A DNA stretch of 64,000 nt from Cladorrhinum sp. PSN259 (GCA_033725935.1 MU867089.1:1-64000); one strand, 5' to 3'. Shown: positions 21,538 to 33,925, numbered from the stretch's first letter. Numbers and translations: made by a program. The notes: generated by a model from the sequence alone, not told the origin.

Positions 21538-23764
21538 ATGATGACGAAGCTCTGGCTTCCCAGGGGTCTGGGCCGACCAGTACGGCGGCCAGTTCGTCAA
21601 TTAAACACGACTTTAGCTTTGTCACGAAGAGGGTTCGCAACCGTGGGCTCTGACCCCAGGTACGATATTTCCATCTTGGGCGCATTACATTTGTCGCATT
21701 GAACATTTGCTAAATCACTTTTCCCTTGACAGACCATACGATGTCATAGTCATAGGTGGTGGCCACGCCGGATCCGAAGCATGCGCTGCAGCGGCGCGAG
21801 CTGGAGCCCGAACAGCTCTCGTAACACCCAGCATCGAGAACCTCGGCGTCTGCTCCTGCAACCCTAGTTTCGGCGGTATCGGTAAAGGAACCATCCTTCG
21901 TGAGATCGACGCCCTCGATGGTTTGGCAGGACGAATAATCGACAAAGCTGGTGTGCAGTTCAAGGTTCTGAACAGGAAAAAGGGGCCTGCTGTATGGGGA
22001 CCCCGCGCTCAGATCGACCGCGCCCTTTATAAGAAGTACATGCGCGAGGAGCTTACAGCATACCCCAATCTGTCAGTCGTTCTTGGAAAGGTCGCCGACA
22101 TTATTACTACCAAAGTTGTCGACGACGGCTCAGGCGATGGAGCGAAGAGCAAGATTACGGGCGTGCGACTTGAATCGGGCGAGGTGCTGCCCACCAGCTC
22201 GGTGGTCATCACAACTGGTACATTCCTAGGAGGAGAAATTCACATCGGAATGGAGACATACCCATCAGGCAGAATGGGCGAGGCAGCAACGTTTGGTCTA
22301 AGCAAGTCTCTCCGAGAGGCGGGCTTCAAGCTGGGGCGATTGAAGACAGGCACACCACCACGACTAGCCAAAGGAAGCATCAAATGGGACCTCCTCGAGA
22401 AGCAATTGGGCGACGACCCGCCAATGCCCTTCAGCTACCTCAACTCGAAGGTATCAGTCGAGGACCAACTCCTTTGCTACGCAACATACACCAACGAAGC
22501 AACGCACGACATTGTTCGCGCCAACCTCGACAAGACAATCCACATCCGCGAGACAGTAAAAGGTCCCCGTTACTGTCCCTCCTTAGAATCCAAAATCATT
22601 CGCTTCGGTCACAAGGAAAAACACATCGTCTGGCTCGAACCAGAAGGCTTCGACAACGACGTAATCTACCCCAACGGCCTATCAATGACAGTCCCAGCCG
22701 AAGCGCAAGAAGAGCTCCTGAAAACAATCTACGGTCTCGACGACGTAGTCATGCTCCAGCCAGGTTACGGAGTAGAATACGACTATGTAGAACCCCGCTC
22801 CCTTAAGCGAACCCTCGAAACAAAAGCAATCAAGGGCCTATTCCTCGCCGGCCAAATCAACGGAACAACAGGATACGAAGAAGCAGCCGGTCAGGGAATA
22901 ATAGCAGGCATCAACGCCGGCCGTACCGCTTTGGGTCTCTCCCCTATTTCATTATCCCGTCTTGACGCCTACATCGGTATAATGATAGACGACCTAATCA
23001 CCAAGGGAGTTTCCGAGCCGTACAGGATGTTCACCTCCCGCTCTGAATTCCGCCTCTCCACTCGCGCCGACAACGCAGACACCCGTCTCACCCCTCTGGC
23101 CAAGCAATGGGGTGTCGTATCAGACAAACGATGGTCTTCTTTCCGCGACACGCAAGCCGCCGCCGAAGACCTGACCAAAATCCTCGCCGAAAACAGTTTT
23201 ACTCTAGCAACCTGGCGTGAGCAGGCAGCCTGCCTTCAATCGCTCAGAGGCGACGACTCCCGCAAGCGCTCCGGTCTGGAAGTCATCACCCAGCTTAGTA
23301 ACTCCAACCTGGCCACCATGCCTTATCTGGCAGAAGCAATCCCGGCCATCAAATCCTTCCCTAAACACATTCAAGAGCGCGTAGCGATAGAAGCTACGTA
23401 TGCTCCCTACGTAAAATTACAGCGTGCGCACGCGGCAAAGATGGAGAGGGACGAGTGGCTGAAATTGCCTACCGACCTGGACTATGAGAGCATTTCGGGG
23501 CTGTCGATCGCCGAGATACATAAGCTGCAAGAAACTAGACCGGAGAGTATCGCCCAGGCCAGGAGGGTCGAAGGGATAACGCCCAACGGTGTTATGCAGC
23601 TTTTGAGGTTCGTCAGGAGGGAAGCTAGAGATAGGGAGGTTGAGGCAGTATTACTTAAAACGGGAGGGCCCTTGGATTTGGATGTTGGGATTCGGTCGAG
23701 TAAAGAGGGAGAGGAAGTGGATATGGAAGTTGTCGATGCCAAGAGTCGGGTTGCTGAGTTGTGA
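21538..23764 (+). CDS. mto1: Mitochondrial tRNA uridine-5-carboxymethylaminomethyl modification protein Mto1 (GidA/MnmG family)
   Basis: Two exons, 21538-21659 and 21733-23764 (73-nt intron, branch GCTAAAT), give 717 residues. The N-terminus ([21 protein letters not shown]) fits a mitochondrial presequence. The FAD-binding GxGxxG site is [14 protein letters not shown] at about residues 45-60. GidA signatures are [12 protein letters not shown] and the [12 protein letters not shown] box. MnmG/Mto1 works with the GTPase MnmE/Mss1 to put carboxymethylaminomethyl on wobble U34 of mitochondrial tRNAs. Length suits the family (yeast Mto1 is about 670). An in-frame TTG lies upstream at 21499, but the ATG pair at 21538/21541 is the natural start. 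Confidence 0.95.
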
Positions 23765-24163
23765 GGGGCGTCGTGTGTATGATACCGAACCAACATAAGA
23801 AAACATAGAAGGGTACAATGTAGGATATCCATAAAGGGGGATGGAGTATATTTCAAAAGGAGGACGAAACGGGAAAAGAAACAAAGCATGGCCTCGGCGC
23901 TTGTGGGTATAACCTGCTCAATTTTATGGTTTTCTTGGTTTGATTTTGTAGCTAGAAAATAATACATTTTCGCTACGCTGAATTCTCTCGCGATTCCCCT
24001 CGATGAGTTTGTTTGCATGTACCCATTATCTAAATATACCGTACGGAAACATGTACAATGATAATTTGGTTTCGGCTTCTCGTTCACCATCTAGAGCGCC
24101 GAACGAGCGTCGATCTCAGCAGCGCTCTCATTTTTCAGGCCCCGTGGCACCGTAACCATAAGC

Positions 24164-25339
24164 TCATTGCTTATTCCTACCTTCTCCCTCGTCCTTCTTC
24201 CCAGCCTCAGCCTCAGGCTTCGTCAAAATCTTGACAGCATCCTTGCTAAAAATATAACTAGCACCGCTCCAAATCGTAGTAGTAGCAACCAGGTACCTAT
24301 GATCATTCATCGTCAGCAAAACTACCATCACAGTACCTACATGCACACAAAACCACTCATAGCCTTAATAGGTATGTAAGTAGGAGCGCTGGGGTGGGGT
24401 GTTAACTCACTGAAAAACACTCAAAGCACCCCCCAAATCAACACCCGTCATGACGGGCCCCAAAACGGTAGCACCCATCAGCCCGAGCTGCAAAAAGGTA
24501 TTCACCTTGCTGATCATCGTCGGCCTGACCTCGGCACTGGGGAGACCAAAATCCCAAAACCTGCTCATGGTTTTCGGGGGCGGCAGACTGATCCACCTGA
24601 AATACAGCGCAGAAATCGCCAGCCCGACGTCTCTGCCCAGTATGATGACCGCCAACCAGAGCGGCAGGGCAGCTTTCATGGTTAAAGCGACGACGAGCAC
24701 GGTCATGAGCATCTTGTCGGCCATGGGATCTATGATGGTCCCGACTACCGTCTGAAGATTGTACCGGCGGGCTATCCACCCGTCTAGGGCGTCGCTTACG
24801 CCCGCGTAGGCGAAGAGGGATAAGGAGAGGAGGTGGTAGTCGTGTAGAATGCAGTACCCGATAAAGGGAGATAAAATGATGCGGGAGGCGGTCAAGAGGT
24901 TGGGGACGGTGTAAATGTTTTCCCTTTTTGTCAGGGACGGTGGGACGGCCTTGGAGAGGGCTTTGGAGAGGGGTGATTGTTTGGGGCTATGATGAGAGAT
25001 TAGATTTCATGACTGGCAAAGAGATAATATGAGAGCCTGTTTAGATTGGGGTATAAAACCCGTGACTCTGGTCAGTTTATTGAAAAAGACATACCTCTCT
25101 TTATCCTCCCTCCCAGTCGGTGATACTGAGAATTGCCTGGCTGCCAATAATACACCCCCCACCTGTCGTTTGAATTCAATTGCTGCTGCTGTTGATGGCG
25201 GCACTCTCATGGTTGACGAACCCATCATTGTCCGACCAGATAAACATCTTGATGCGCCCGATGATGTCCCAGTCATTAACCTCACCGCCGCTGGGCCGAA
25301 ACGGGCGGTGGGCATAATCCGCATTGGGAGACCCAACAT
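24164..25339 (-). CDS. crd1: Mitochondrial cardiolipin synthase (CDP-alcohol phosphatidyltransferase)
   Basis: Three exons, 25339-25095, 24986-24411 and 24296-24164. Introns of 108 and 114 nt keep the frame and give 317 residues. The N-terminal 80 residues are basic and hydroxylated (mitochondrial targeting). The CDP-alcohol phosphotransferase motif DG-x2-AR-x8-G-x3-D-x3-D is complete at residues 150-172 (D150, G151, A154, R155, G164, D168, D172). KRENIYTVPNLLTASR just before it is typical of the fungal enzyme. Several hydrophobic segments follow. It joins CDP-diacylglycerol to phosphatidylglycerol in the inner membrane. It is convergent with mto1, with 399 bp between stops. The first ATG in frame near a good context was used. 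Confidence 0.93.
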
Positions 25340-26878
25340 CGTGTCCTGCTTCTTCTTCTCAACAACCCGATGCGCCGCGTGTTCCGGGACTCCGGTTTTT
25401 TTTCCCCGTCAGCAACTGAGGTATCCGACCGGATGATCTCAGACAAGTGTCCAGACCTCACCTCCTCAAACCCCTGTCCAAGTCTTGAAAAACCGTCCGT
25501 GTTCCCCTTCCTCCACTCGTAACCGGGTTTATGTTTGTGTTGACCCCTACAAACCTTCTCAAATCCCAAAAAAATTCTCTTCGTCTGATCTTTCCAGCTG
25601 CTGCTACTCCTCCAATCCGTAACAAACCCCGCTTCTCCAATCTCAACTTCACAACAAGAAAAAAATAAAAATAAGACGAAACCCTTTCCTTTCCTTCCCT
25701 TCCCTTCCGGACTTGAAAACTGCCCAATACCTCCGATAGCTCCGATAGCTCTAGGAGATGAGATGAGGTGGGTGATCCTTTGCGCTCCCACTTCCCCAGC
25801 TTTGTTGTCCCGAGATCACTCTCTCGCCTCAAATAAATATGTGTAACTGATCAGATTCCAAGTGTAGTGGTTTTTTCTTCTTCTTCAGAACACTTTCAGA
25901 TTCCCTTCGTTGCTGTCGGCTTTTTCTCGTCGTCGTTCAAATCGTTCTTGATAATACAACTCCCAGCCTCTTCCAGAAACCGGGAAAGTCAATGAAAGTG
26001 AGAAGAGATGAGATCACGCATTCCCCAAATTCCAAATTGGAGAAAAAAAAGTGGATCGGACACAATGAATGCAAATCTGTCCCACATCTCGGCAACTCCC
26101 ACGCACAAACTCCGTGCCAAGCCGGCCGCAACTGACGACATCCGTTCATGCGGGGCCGGACAAGGCTGTGTGGGGAATCTTGACTTACACGTCCATCTGC
26201 ACAACATCATCAGCACCATCAGCATTTATCAGAAGTATCAACTTGAAACCAAAATCCTCGTTTGCGGATATACATCATTGCAAGCTACTCCGTACATTGA
26301 ATCATGGTTAAAAGTGTGCTCTCATTCGCTATTTTGGTGTCCCATGTGCATCATCATGATCAACACATGGTAAGCTTGCTATCTCACAACTTTGAAGTAT
26401 TTGTGCCAGCCTCCAAAAACGCACTGAGGGTGCCTCATAAACCAAAAATAGACATAACAAAAGCGATTGCGCCCGCGCCCCCGTTTACCCTTCAAACCAA
26501 GCCCATCGAAGAAGAAAAAAAGAAAAAAAGCAAATAATCCACGCTGCTGGATTATAACCCAAGCCGCTGTCCCCAGTTTTCGCTAAGAGATATTTTCTTT
26601 TGGTTGCCGCCTTTTAACTCCGTTCTTGACCAGCAAAAAGGGGTATCTCACACACAAAATCCACCCAAGATTCTGGTTTAAGCCACCCATGATAAAAATC
26701 AAATGAAAAAGCAAAAAAGAACCAAGTCCATCCCCAAAGTCTCAGAAAAGCACATGCACCTTCCATATTTCTCCTAGACCTCGTAGTCATTGAAGCCATG
26801 TATTTACTGAAAAACGAACACAATCCATCACGGCTTCACATCCATGGAGGGCGAGAAAGGTCGTGGATGTAACCGCTC
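25340..26878. other. Intergenic region between crd1 and the WOPR gene
   Basis: Promoter/leader of crd1 and 3' UTR of the WOPR gene, both on the minus strand. Open frames here are short and not convincing. No RNA gene is recognised. Confidence 0.55.
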
Positions 26879-28222
26879 CTATGCGTTGTTGGTCCAGTGA
26901 TGTTGCTGTCCAGAACCCACACTCTCTGCGCCATTCTCAATCTTGTAAGCGATCTCTTCTTGGGGGACATATTCTTGATGAGCAGGGCCAGCACCGTATG
27001 CAGTATTGTAAAAGTCGTTTGGCAAGCCATGGAAATCTTCTTCGTTATAGTTGGGAATGGTGGCAGGAATCGAGTTGGGAACCGTGTTGTGAACCATGTT
27101 GGGAACTGAGTTGCGTCTGTCGTCATCGTTATCAACGACAGGTCCATATCCTATCTCACTCCCAATGACAAATGATTGGTTCCGAGGTACCATGGAAGAA
27201 TTCATTGCGTGATCGAACATCGATTGCTGCGCGTTGGGGTGCAAGCCGAACTCTTGTTCCTCGAGCAGCATTTGCTGATGGTGGCCGACCTGAGGTTGCA
27301 TGTACTGGCCATACTGCTGTGCCGGTTGGATTTCAAACCCGGCGTGAGTGACGGGAATATGCAAGCCGTCGGTCCAGTCGGTGGGACCGTGTTGTGCCGC
27401 AGGGGTGTGGTGAGCTGGGGCGGTGACAATACTCATTGACAATTGCTGGTGGTGGCTTTGGCCAGAATTGTTGTGGTACATCCCATACACGACAGTTTCA
27501 GGCACGTAGTAACCCGCTTTGAAATGTTTTTGGATCTCCAGGTTAATGATTTGTTTGGCATTGCAAGCTGCGAGGAGTGAAGGGCGAGGCCATGTGTATT
27601 CGAACTGCTTGGCAACATCCTGCAAAGTACCGTGGGCAACCTCGAGCGGGTTGTAGTAGCTGACGATGTGGTGCGTCTTACCATCGATCTTGACGGCCAA
27701 TGTCTTTTTGATCAGGCCATTTTCCTTGAAGTCGTAGCTTTCGAGGAGAGAACCGACCAACTCGCGCCACCTGTCGCTATCGACCCCCAGAGGAGTAGAG
27801 GATCTCTTCCGACCTGTGGTATCCCGTTCATTGGTGGAAGCCCGATTGTTCTTCTTCAAGGCCTTCTTCTTTTCGCCTGATTTGAAGGCGCCTTTGATCT
27901 CTCGGTATAGCAGGAAGGGTTCCTGAATTCTGCTGGGGCTCCAGAGGTGGCCGTCAGTCCAGCGCTTGATACCGGAAATTTGCTCGTCGTAGATAAAGAT
28001 ATGACCGCTCTTGATGAGCTCGGCTCGCTCTTGATCTCCTGGCCTCCGTGGCATGTGGTTGATTTGGCCCAGCAAGCAGAGTTCTAGCAGCTTCAAAGCG
28101 CTGATGGTATCTCCAATGTAGCCAACGAATGACGGGCTCAAAGGGACGTTGGCGTCGGTAGTGGCTCGTGGCCCGATGGCTCCCAGGTGACGATTCGCAA
28201 CCGGATTATTTGGAGAAGACAT
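26879..28222 (-). CDS. WOPR-domain (Gti1/Pac2, Wor1/Ryp1/Sge1-type) transcriptional regulator
   Basis: Single coding exon of 447 residues. The ATG at 28222 (context GCCGTCATG) is preferred over an upstream in-frame GTG. WOPRa spans about residues 31-112 (SFVGYIGDTISALKLLELCL, HMPRRPGDQERAELIKSG, KRWTDGHLWSPSR at 86-98). WOPRb spans about 150-225 (DRWRELVGSLLES, NGLIKKTLAVKIDGKTHHIVSYY). Together these bind DNA in known family members, which control morphological switching, conidiation and, in some pathogens, effector genes. A Lys-rich linker (KSGEKKKALKKNN, about 120-135) may be a nuclear signal. The C-terminal 200 residues are Gln/His/Asn-rich and probably an activation region. The RWTDG/WSPSR core looks like the Wor1/Sge1 branch rather than Pac2, but the C49 region and HMPRRPGD differ from the usual, so orthology is left open. 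The leader contains an intron at 28329-28420. Confidence 0.9.
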   Translation of the reverse strand: MSSPNNPVANRHLGAIGPRATTDANVPLSPSFVGYIGDTISALKLLELCLLGQINHMPRRPGDQERAELIKSGHIFIYDEQISGIKRWTDGHLWSPSRIQEPFLLYREIKGAFKSGEKKKALKKNNRASTNERDTTGRKRSSTPLGVDSDRWRELVGSLLESYDFKENGLIKKTLAVKIDGKTHHIVSYYNPLEVAHGTLQDVAKQFEYTWPRPSLLAACNAKQIINLEIQKHFKAGYYVPETVVYGMYHNNSGQSHHQQLSMSIVTAPAHHTPAAQHGPTDWTDGLHIPVTHAGFEIQPAQQYGQYMQPQVGHHQQMLLEEQEFGLHPNAQQSMFDHAMNSSMVPRNQSFVIGSEIGYGPVVDNDDDRRNSVPNMVHNTVPNSIPATIPNYNEEDFHGLPNDFYNTAYGAGPAHQEYVPQEEIAYKIENGAESVGSGQQHHWTNNA

Positions 28223-28328
28223 GACGGCTCGCACGGGTGTGATTAACGAGTGGGACGCAAGAACCGGTTGGAAGCGGGTTGAGACAATGATAGCGATTGA
28301 GAGTGTGGTTCTCAGGGACCAATGTCAA

Positions 28329-28420
28329 CTAGAATGAATAACAAAAGTCAATGTCAATCTCCGATGATGGGGTAAAAGCAAGGCCATTGCAGGAATTTCA
28401 AAAGGCACACAGATACTTAC
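28329..28420 (-). promoter_or_regulatory. Probable 5'-UTR intron of the WOPR gene
   Basis: On the minus strand, CCG/GTAAGTATCT (donor at 28420) and TTCATTCTAG (acceptor at 28329) bound a 92-nt intron about 105 bp upstream of the start codon. Size and signals match the coding introns of this window. RNA data would be needed to confirm it. Confidence 0.6.
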
Positions 28421-28683
28421 CGGCTGGTAAAGATGAGTACCAAGGTGGAATTTCAGATGTCAGAGAGGTTGTCAAATGCGTGATGGTCTGAATCCTTGTA
28501 GTTGGCAAAGCAACTGACAATCCAACCGAAAGGTGAACTGTGAGTGTTTGCAGAAGAGATATCTCGGTGTTGAAAGCGTGCTGTGCTGTTCTGTCTAGCG
28601 AGAAGAAGAAAATAGCGGTTGAAAAGTACGAGGGGAGAGGAAGAGATGGAGGGGCTCTGGGGGTTTAAAATCAAAATCGAAAT

Positions 28684-28700
28684 GGGGGGGGGGGGGGGGG
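28684..28700. repeat. G17 homopolymer
   Basis: Seventeen consecutive G on the plus strand (C17 on the WOPR sense strand), about 460 bp upstream of the WOPR start codon. It could form a G-quadruplex and is also prone to sequencing-length error. Confidence 0.9.
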
Positions 28701-31700
28701 ATTGGGACTGGCTGCAGTCACTGGGGTTCGAATGAGACCGGGCCCGGTGATTCTGCGAAGCCACCAGTTCCAGGTTTGGTTGTTGTGGGTGCGGTATGTA
28801 CCAAACCCGCTACCTATCTCTCCAAGTCACCCACCCATAAGCCACAAGCGCCAGAACCCGGAAGACGAACAGGCTGGAACCTGAAAGGCAAATGAAATTG
28901 CTCGCGCACACGGTACCTACCTACCATGGGTAACAGTGCAAGGAGAAAAAACGCCAGTTTGGTGGATTCATGGCTTATTGAATTCCACCTTCAGCCATGC
29001 AACGGCGACTAACCACCCGACACCACACCAGGGCAGGCATCTGCTGCATCTGTCACCTGCTTCCACATCTGTACTGTCTTACAGCACACGTCATATCCAA
29101 TGTCTTTTCGACCTTTGTAGCATAGTGGCGCCGATTTTCCTCGGTGGTTTTCGGCCATACTATCCCATCATCCTTGTCCCCCGTGCATCCTCTGTTGATG
29201 TTTTGAGATGCTGCGGGTAACTTGTTGTCTCGTCCGGCGCCCCTCGTATCTACTATCTGCGCATCCACGCCGCTCGAACCGCCCAACCCCTCGTGGCGCC
29301 GTCGTGGATGGTACTAGCTGATGCATCCAACTCCTCTGGCGCGCCTGCCTCCGGGATTCCAGCCCCAGATATTGCCAGGTTTTACGCTACGATGCGAGAG
29401 TGAGCGGCCGGTCGGGTACTCGGGGGAGGGGAAGGGGCGAGAGGTAACGAACGGCTGGTGATGACTGTCCGCTAGAGCATGGTGGACTGGCAGCTTGACG
29501 GACTATGAACGGCGTCTTCTCAAGCGTGTTTCCAATCGAAACCCGTCAACCCCTCACAAATCTCCTTCCAGGCTCGCGCTCATGCAGTTGCCTCGGTCTG
29601 TGACTGTTTGTCGTCATTTTGGAATTGGTGGCGACGACCGGGCGTCCGAATGATGTTGGCAAATCCTTGTTGTTTGGGCTGGACTGGACGACCGGTGCTC
29701 GATCGAGATTGTTGTCGGAAATATCATTATTTTACAGACTTCTGAAAGACGAGAGACCATGGCGGAATTCTGGAGGGGATTGCTCTTTTTCTTTATACCC
29801 CGGATCACTCCTGAATTGAAAGCTTGAACAGGCTTCAGTAGCCAGAACTTACAACCGGAAGCCCTTACATGAAGTCAAACATCGAATAAAGGTGTGCATG
29901 GCGTCAAGGTTTCGTTCCCGGGACGAATTGACAGCTCTTTCCATTCGTCTTTTGTAATGGGGAGGAGAGAAGCTCTACGCTTTGAAAGCATCCCTGGAAG
30001 CATCATCCCTATTCTGCTTACCTATGCTGCGCGCAAGCAGAAAACTTGTAGGTAGGGAGGTTTCAATGAGGAGCAAAGCTTCGCTGGTGACCGGACAATG
30101 TGGGCGAGGAGTAAGTTCAAAAGGTTGTTTTTTTGTCGGGTCAAGTCCCTGTTGCATTCCAAGAATCTCGAGGTTAAAACGTCAAAGTCAATTGCAAAAA
30201 AGAAACGGTTTTTCTAAACTATATTACCCCAAATTGATATTTGGAAATTTGAACATCAAAAAGTCCCAAGTCCCCAAACAACATCATGGCAATGGCAAGC
30301 TGCGCAGGGCTTTTGTACACTCGAATCGCAGAATGATCAAGATCACTTCCACAAAGTGGAGTTGAGACTTATTCCTGTCGGCTTGCCTAATGTTTCTCGT
30401 AACCAGAAAGGGGGCGCCGTCCTGGAACAGGACGAGGTCTCCTCCTTCTCATTCCTGGGTTCCGCAGCTCGGGACTCCCCTGCTATCGCCGTGTCGATCA
30501 TCTCTCCACACTACACGGGGCTCTGTCGAGGTCGAGTAGCAATGTTCTAGACAGGGAGCCAAGAATCCAGAGCGGGTAGGGACGGAAGAGGTGCCGGGTG
30601 TGAGGGACCAAGGCTCGGCCCCGAATCAGCAAGGTGCTGCGGTTGCATCACCATTGTCAACATATGATGACCTGAGTACAGGGACAGTGACTCGTGATGA
30701 TTTGTTCTATCAGCAATGTGATGGAATCTCCCGACGGCATCACACGCATTTCACGTTCACCGATGGGTTCAAATGCATCACCGCTCCTGTAGCTCAGAGC
30801 AGGTTAACCCTTAGCGCCGGCTTTTGCCGTCTTCTCGTGTACCGGCGCTGATACGGGATGGCCTAGATGGCATGGTCCTTCCGGCTTCCTGCACGGGATT
30901 TTCCAGCATCACTGTTACTGAAACGGCTTGGGGAGGTTCCCATTGGCAGACGATTGAGAGACCTGTCAGAAGCGGAGAGGCTGGGCAAGATGATGAGGTA
31001 GGTGTGGAGAGATGTGACGGTCGGCGGTGCCCCATTGTTCCTCTCGTCCTGGATATCATCGGCGAGTCGGAATCATGTAGGTCTTATTGAGGGATTTTCG
31101 AATTCAGAGAGTGTCTCTCTTGCAGATCCACGGATCCATCGCAGGCATCCAAGCGCTGGTGAGTGGGTGGGCAGCACCAAGACGAGTAGCACCGAGCTTA
31201 TTCTGCCCTGATCTCTGGTACACTCACACAGTGAACTCCACCACGGGCGTCTTGGAGCCGGCGACGGCTAGCCTACATGACTGTCGGCCGCTTATGGCAC
31301 AATGCCGGGCAGTTCCTGGTCTGGCACTGGAGAAGATGTGCTGTGTCTGGTTCGATTCCAGATGGCGCTAGTACAATGATGTAAGGTAGCTGGTTAGCAC
31401 TGGGGAAATATACTGTATTTGGTTCGATTCCAAATGGCGCTAGTACAATGGTGTAGCGGTACGCTTTCTCTGTTCCCTGACCACATCCTATTATTACTCC
31501 TACACATGCGTAGCGCTCCGCGGTAGGGCCAGGGCCCAATGAGGAGAAGTCACACGTGTTCGGACTCGGGTCTTTGTTGAGTGTGATCAGGATTCCCCAT
31601 CGCGCATATGGGGACATTGGTATCATCCGGATCGCGTGAAAAGGGCGGGCGAAAGAAAACAAGCTCGTTGTTGTCCAAAGAAGAACACACAGGGATTCTG

Positions 31701-33925
31701 TTTGCATTATGCAATTCTTCAAGTTTTTCAAACCAGTCCCGACAATATTTCCTCAACTGCCCGGTGAGAAAGCCAATTGACAGCAGAGTTCTGAGTGGAT
31801 TTCACACCAACCACACGCCCCCCCTCCCCTTCTTTGGCGGCGACCCGATCAGGTGAGGAGCTTTATTACATAAGAACTTTCGGCCAGCCAAGCAGAGTCC
31901 TTATTGTTTGATTTGACTACCTACCAATCAAAGTTTCCCTCGATCTCATATTCGAATCTTTGGCAGCTTCAACGGCCGCTAATAAACATCTTTATTTGAA
32001 CATTCAGTCTTGTTTTTCTGTTGTTTGGTGATGTGCCTGTCTGTTGGTGGTGTTATGAAAAGAAAAGAACAAAATCATATCGAGCCGAGCATGAAGGGAA
32101 GCAAAACAAGAACAAGAAACAAAACAAAAATTTAAGCGGGGGGAGAACGGAAAGGGGAATTGCGGTGAAATGAACAACCTGGAAACTGTTACATGTGTCT
32201 GAATTCAAAAGGCTAACTTGAGGTGGAATCGATAACGGTACTAACAGTTTTGAAGCGTTTCTTTCCAAAGAAAAACGGTTTCAGATTACTGTGATTGAAT
32301 TCATCTTCTTAAAAAAAAAAAACAGAAAGAAAGGTGCGAAAAGGGTGAGGAGGGGGCAAAGTCACTTTCGAGGAATTGAATTGAAAACAGATGAACAATC
32401 ATTAGATCAACTGGGCATGAAAAATCATTTTTATTTTTATCCTATTGGATGACAAAAGAATCAATCCTCCCCCGAAAGACCGCTTGCCTTCAATTTTGAT
32501 GAAATTTCCATTTGAAAACAGTGCAAAAAGGTCAAGCCGCTACCATTCCAAATTTTTAGGGTTATGTGAGGCAGATTTACACCAGCTTTTCCTTGGGGTT
32601 AACTGAGGTAAGCAACCACAAGCATTGTTTTCCCATCTCGATTTATTTATTGGGTTTCCCTTCATGAGGTATGGCAGCAGAGCAACTAATATTATCAACC
32701 AGAATCAGATAACTTTCCGGTTTTGTTTAGTAGGCCTCTCCTCCCACAACCACCGGACGCCAGAGCATGATAACATGGCATTTCCTTGCCCAGTAAAAGA
32801 AAAAGAAAAGCCCAGAGTGTCTCTCCTCAGCCTCGTCCATCTGACACTTGTGGAGCACATCACTTGATAGACGAAACAGTCTGAACAGACAGGAGCACAG
32901 CCGGTCCAAATTAGTGCACGGCATTCTGCCGTTCCGGACTTTTGAGCAGCGCTTGGTTTCAAACAAGTCGGAATCGTACAAGTTCCGCTTCACATGCCGA
33001 CCTTGTCGTCTCCAGCCTGAGAAACCTGAGGCAGCTCACTTCGCAAGGCCGAGCCACTGTCGTAACCTATCCATAGTGGCAAGCATGATCCTTCCAGGAC
33101 ATTCCCGTTCCTCCACGGGGTACCAGCAAGAGAAAGCCTCCCAAAGAGCCGACGTGTTCATCCGGACGAACTCAATATCGATATCTTGGTTCGGTCATTT
33201 CGGTAAGAATATTCGAGATACCATCCCCTGAACGACGCGTGCTCCGTGGCTGCGAGAGTCACAAACTTACCGAACTCATTCCTTACCTTCGTTTTCATCA
33301 TCCCTGGCCATGTTCCGCTCAAGATTGACTCGTGTTCGTTGCTCCTGGCTTTGGCTGTCAAGCCTCCAGTAATTATGCTTCATCTATCGGCCTAGCCAAC
33401 CGCACGCGCTACCACCTCCTTCCTTCCATTCAGTCATTCCATTGCCCCTCGTGGCTGTCTCAGACCATCCGATACTCGGCGAGCAATCCTCAAGGTTTTT
33501 ATTGATACGCTAAGTCCAATCCATAGGGGCGAGTAATCCTCAAGGTTTTCGTTGATAGTTGATACGCAAAATTTATCCAGTAGAGTCTGTTAGTCCCCCG
33601 CCAAAGTATACCACAATCTGGAAAGACGGAGAAAGCGTTTCCCTGAACAGATTCGAGCATCAAAGTTTCAGTCTGTTGCTGAGTCCAAGGTTTACCTCAT
33701 GATAACTCGTTCCACACCCCGTTCCATAATCTGGATGCCGCCCAGAGCGTTCGGTTTTCAAGACAGCCAGCAAGCGCCTCGGCTCACGATATCCCTTTGC
33801 TCAAGCCTCCAAGGTGTTATTCAGTCACCAACAAGTGGCGACACCTCATCCGCGCCGTATTCAAGTTAAGTTTTATTGAGCGAGAATACAGCCTTCAGCC
33901 AAAATTGGAAATGGCCACAACGTCA
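28701..33925. other. 5.2-kb gene-poor region upstream of the WOPR gene
   Basis: Long promoter-like DNA between the WOPR gene and the 3' end of tdp1. It includes the tandem tRNA-like repeat at 31299-31442 and A/T-rich stretches at 31860-32600. Open frames are short with no familiar content. I found no gene that I can support. Confidence 0.5.
31299..31442 (+). repeat. Two tandem 72-bp tRNA-like units
   Basis: Two head-to-tail units have a TCTGG-TTCGATT-CCAGA (31346-31362) and a TTTGG-TTCGATT-CCAAA (31418-31434) hairpin, exactly 72 bp apart. Each is followed by TGGCGCTAGTACAATG. The hairpin has the size and loop of a tRNA T arm and contains the pol III B-box core GGTTCGATTCC. The two stems differ by a compensated base pair (C-G to T-A). 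A D-arm-like AGCTGGTTAGCA lies upstream in unit 2. No matching 5' acceptor stem was found, so these look like degenerate tRNA-derived copies, not working tRNAs. A third partial unit (TACAATGGTGTAGCGG) begins after 31442. Confidence 0.6.

Noticed and set aside
31346..31442. Functional tRNA genes
   Set aside because: T-arm and B-box are good, but the 3' TGGCGCT has no complementary 5' acceptor strand at the expected distance and no clear anticodon arm.
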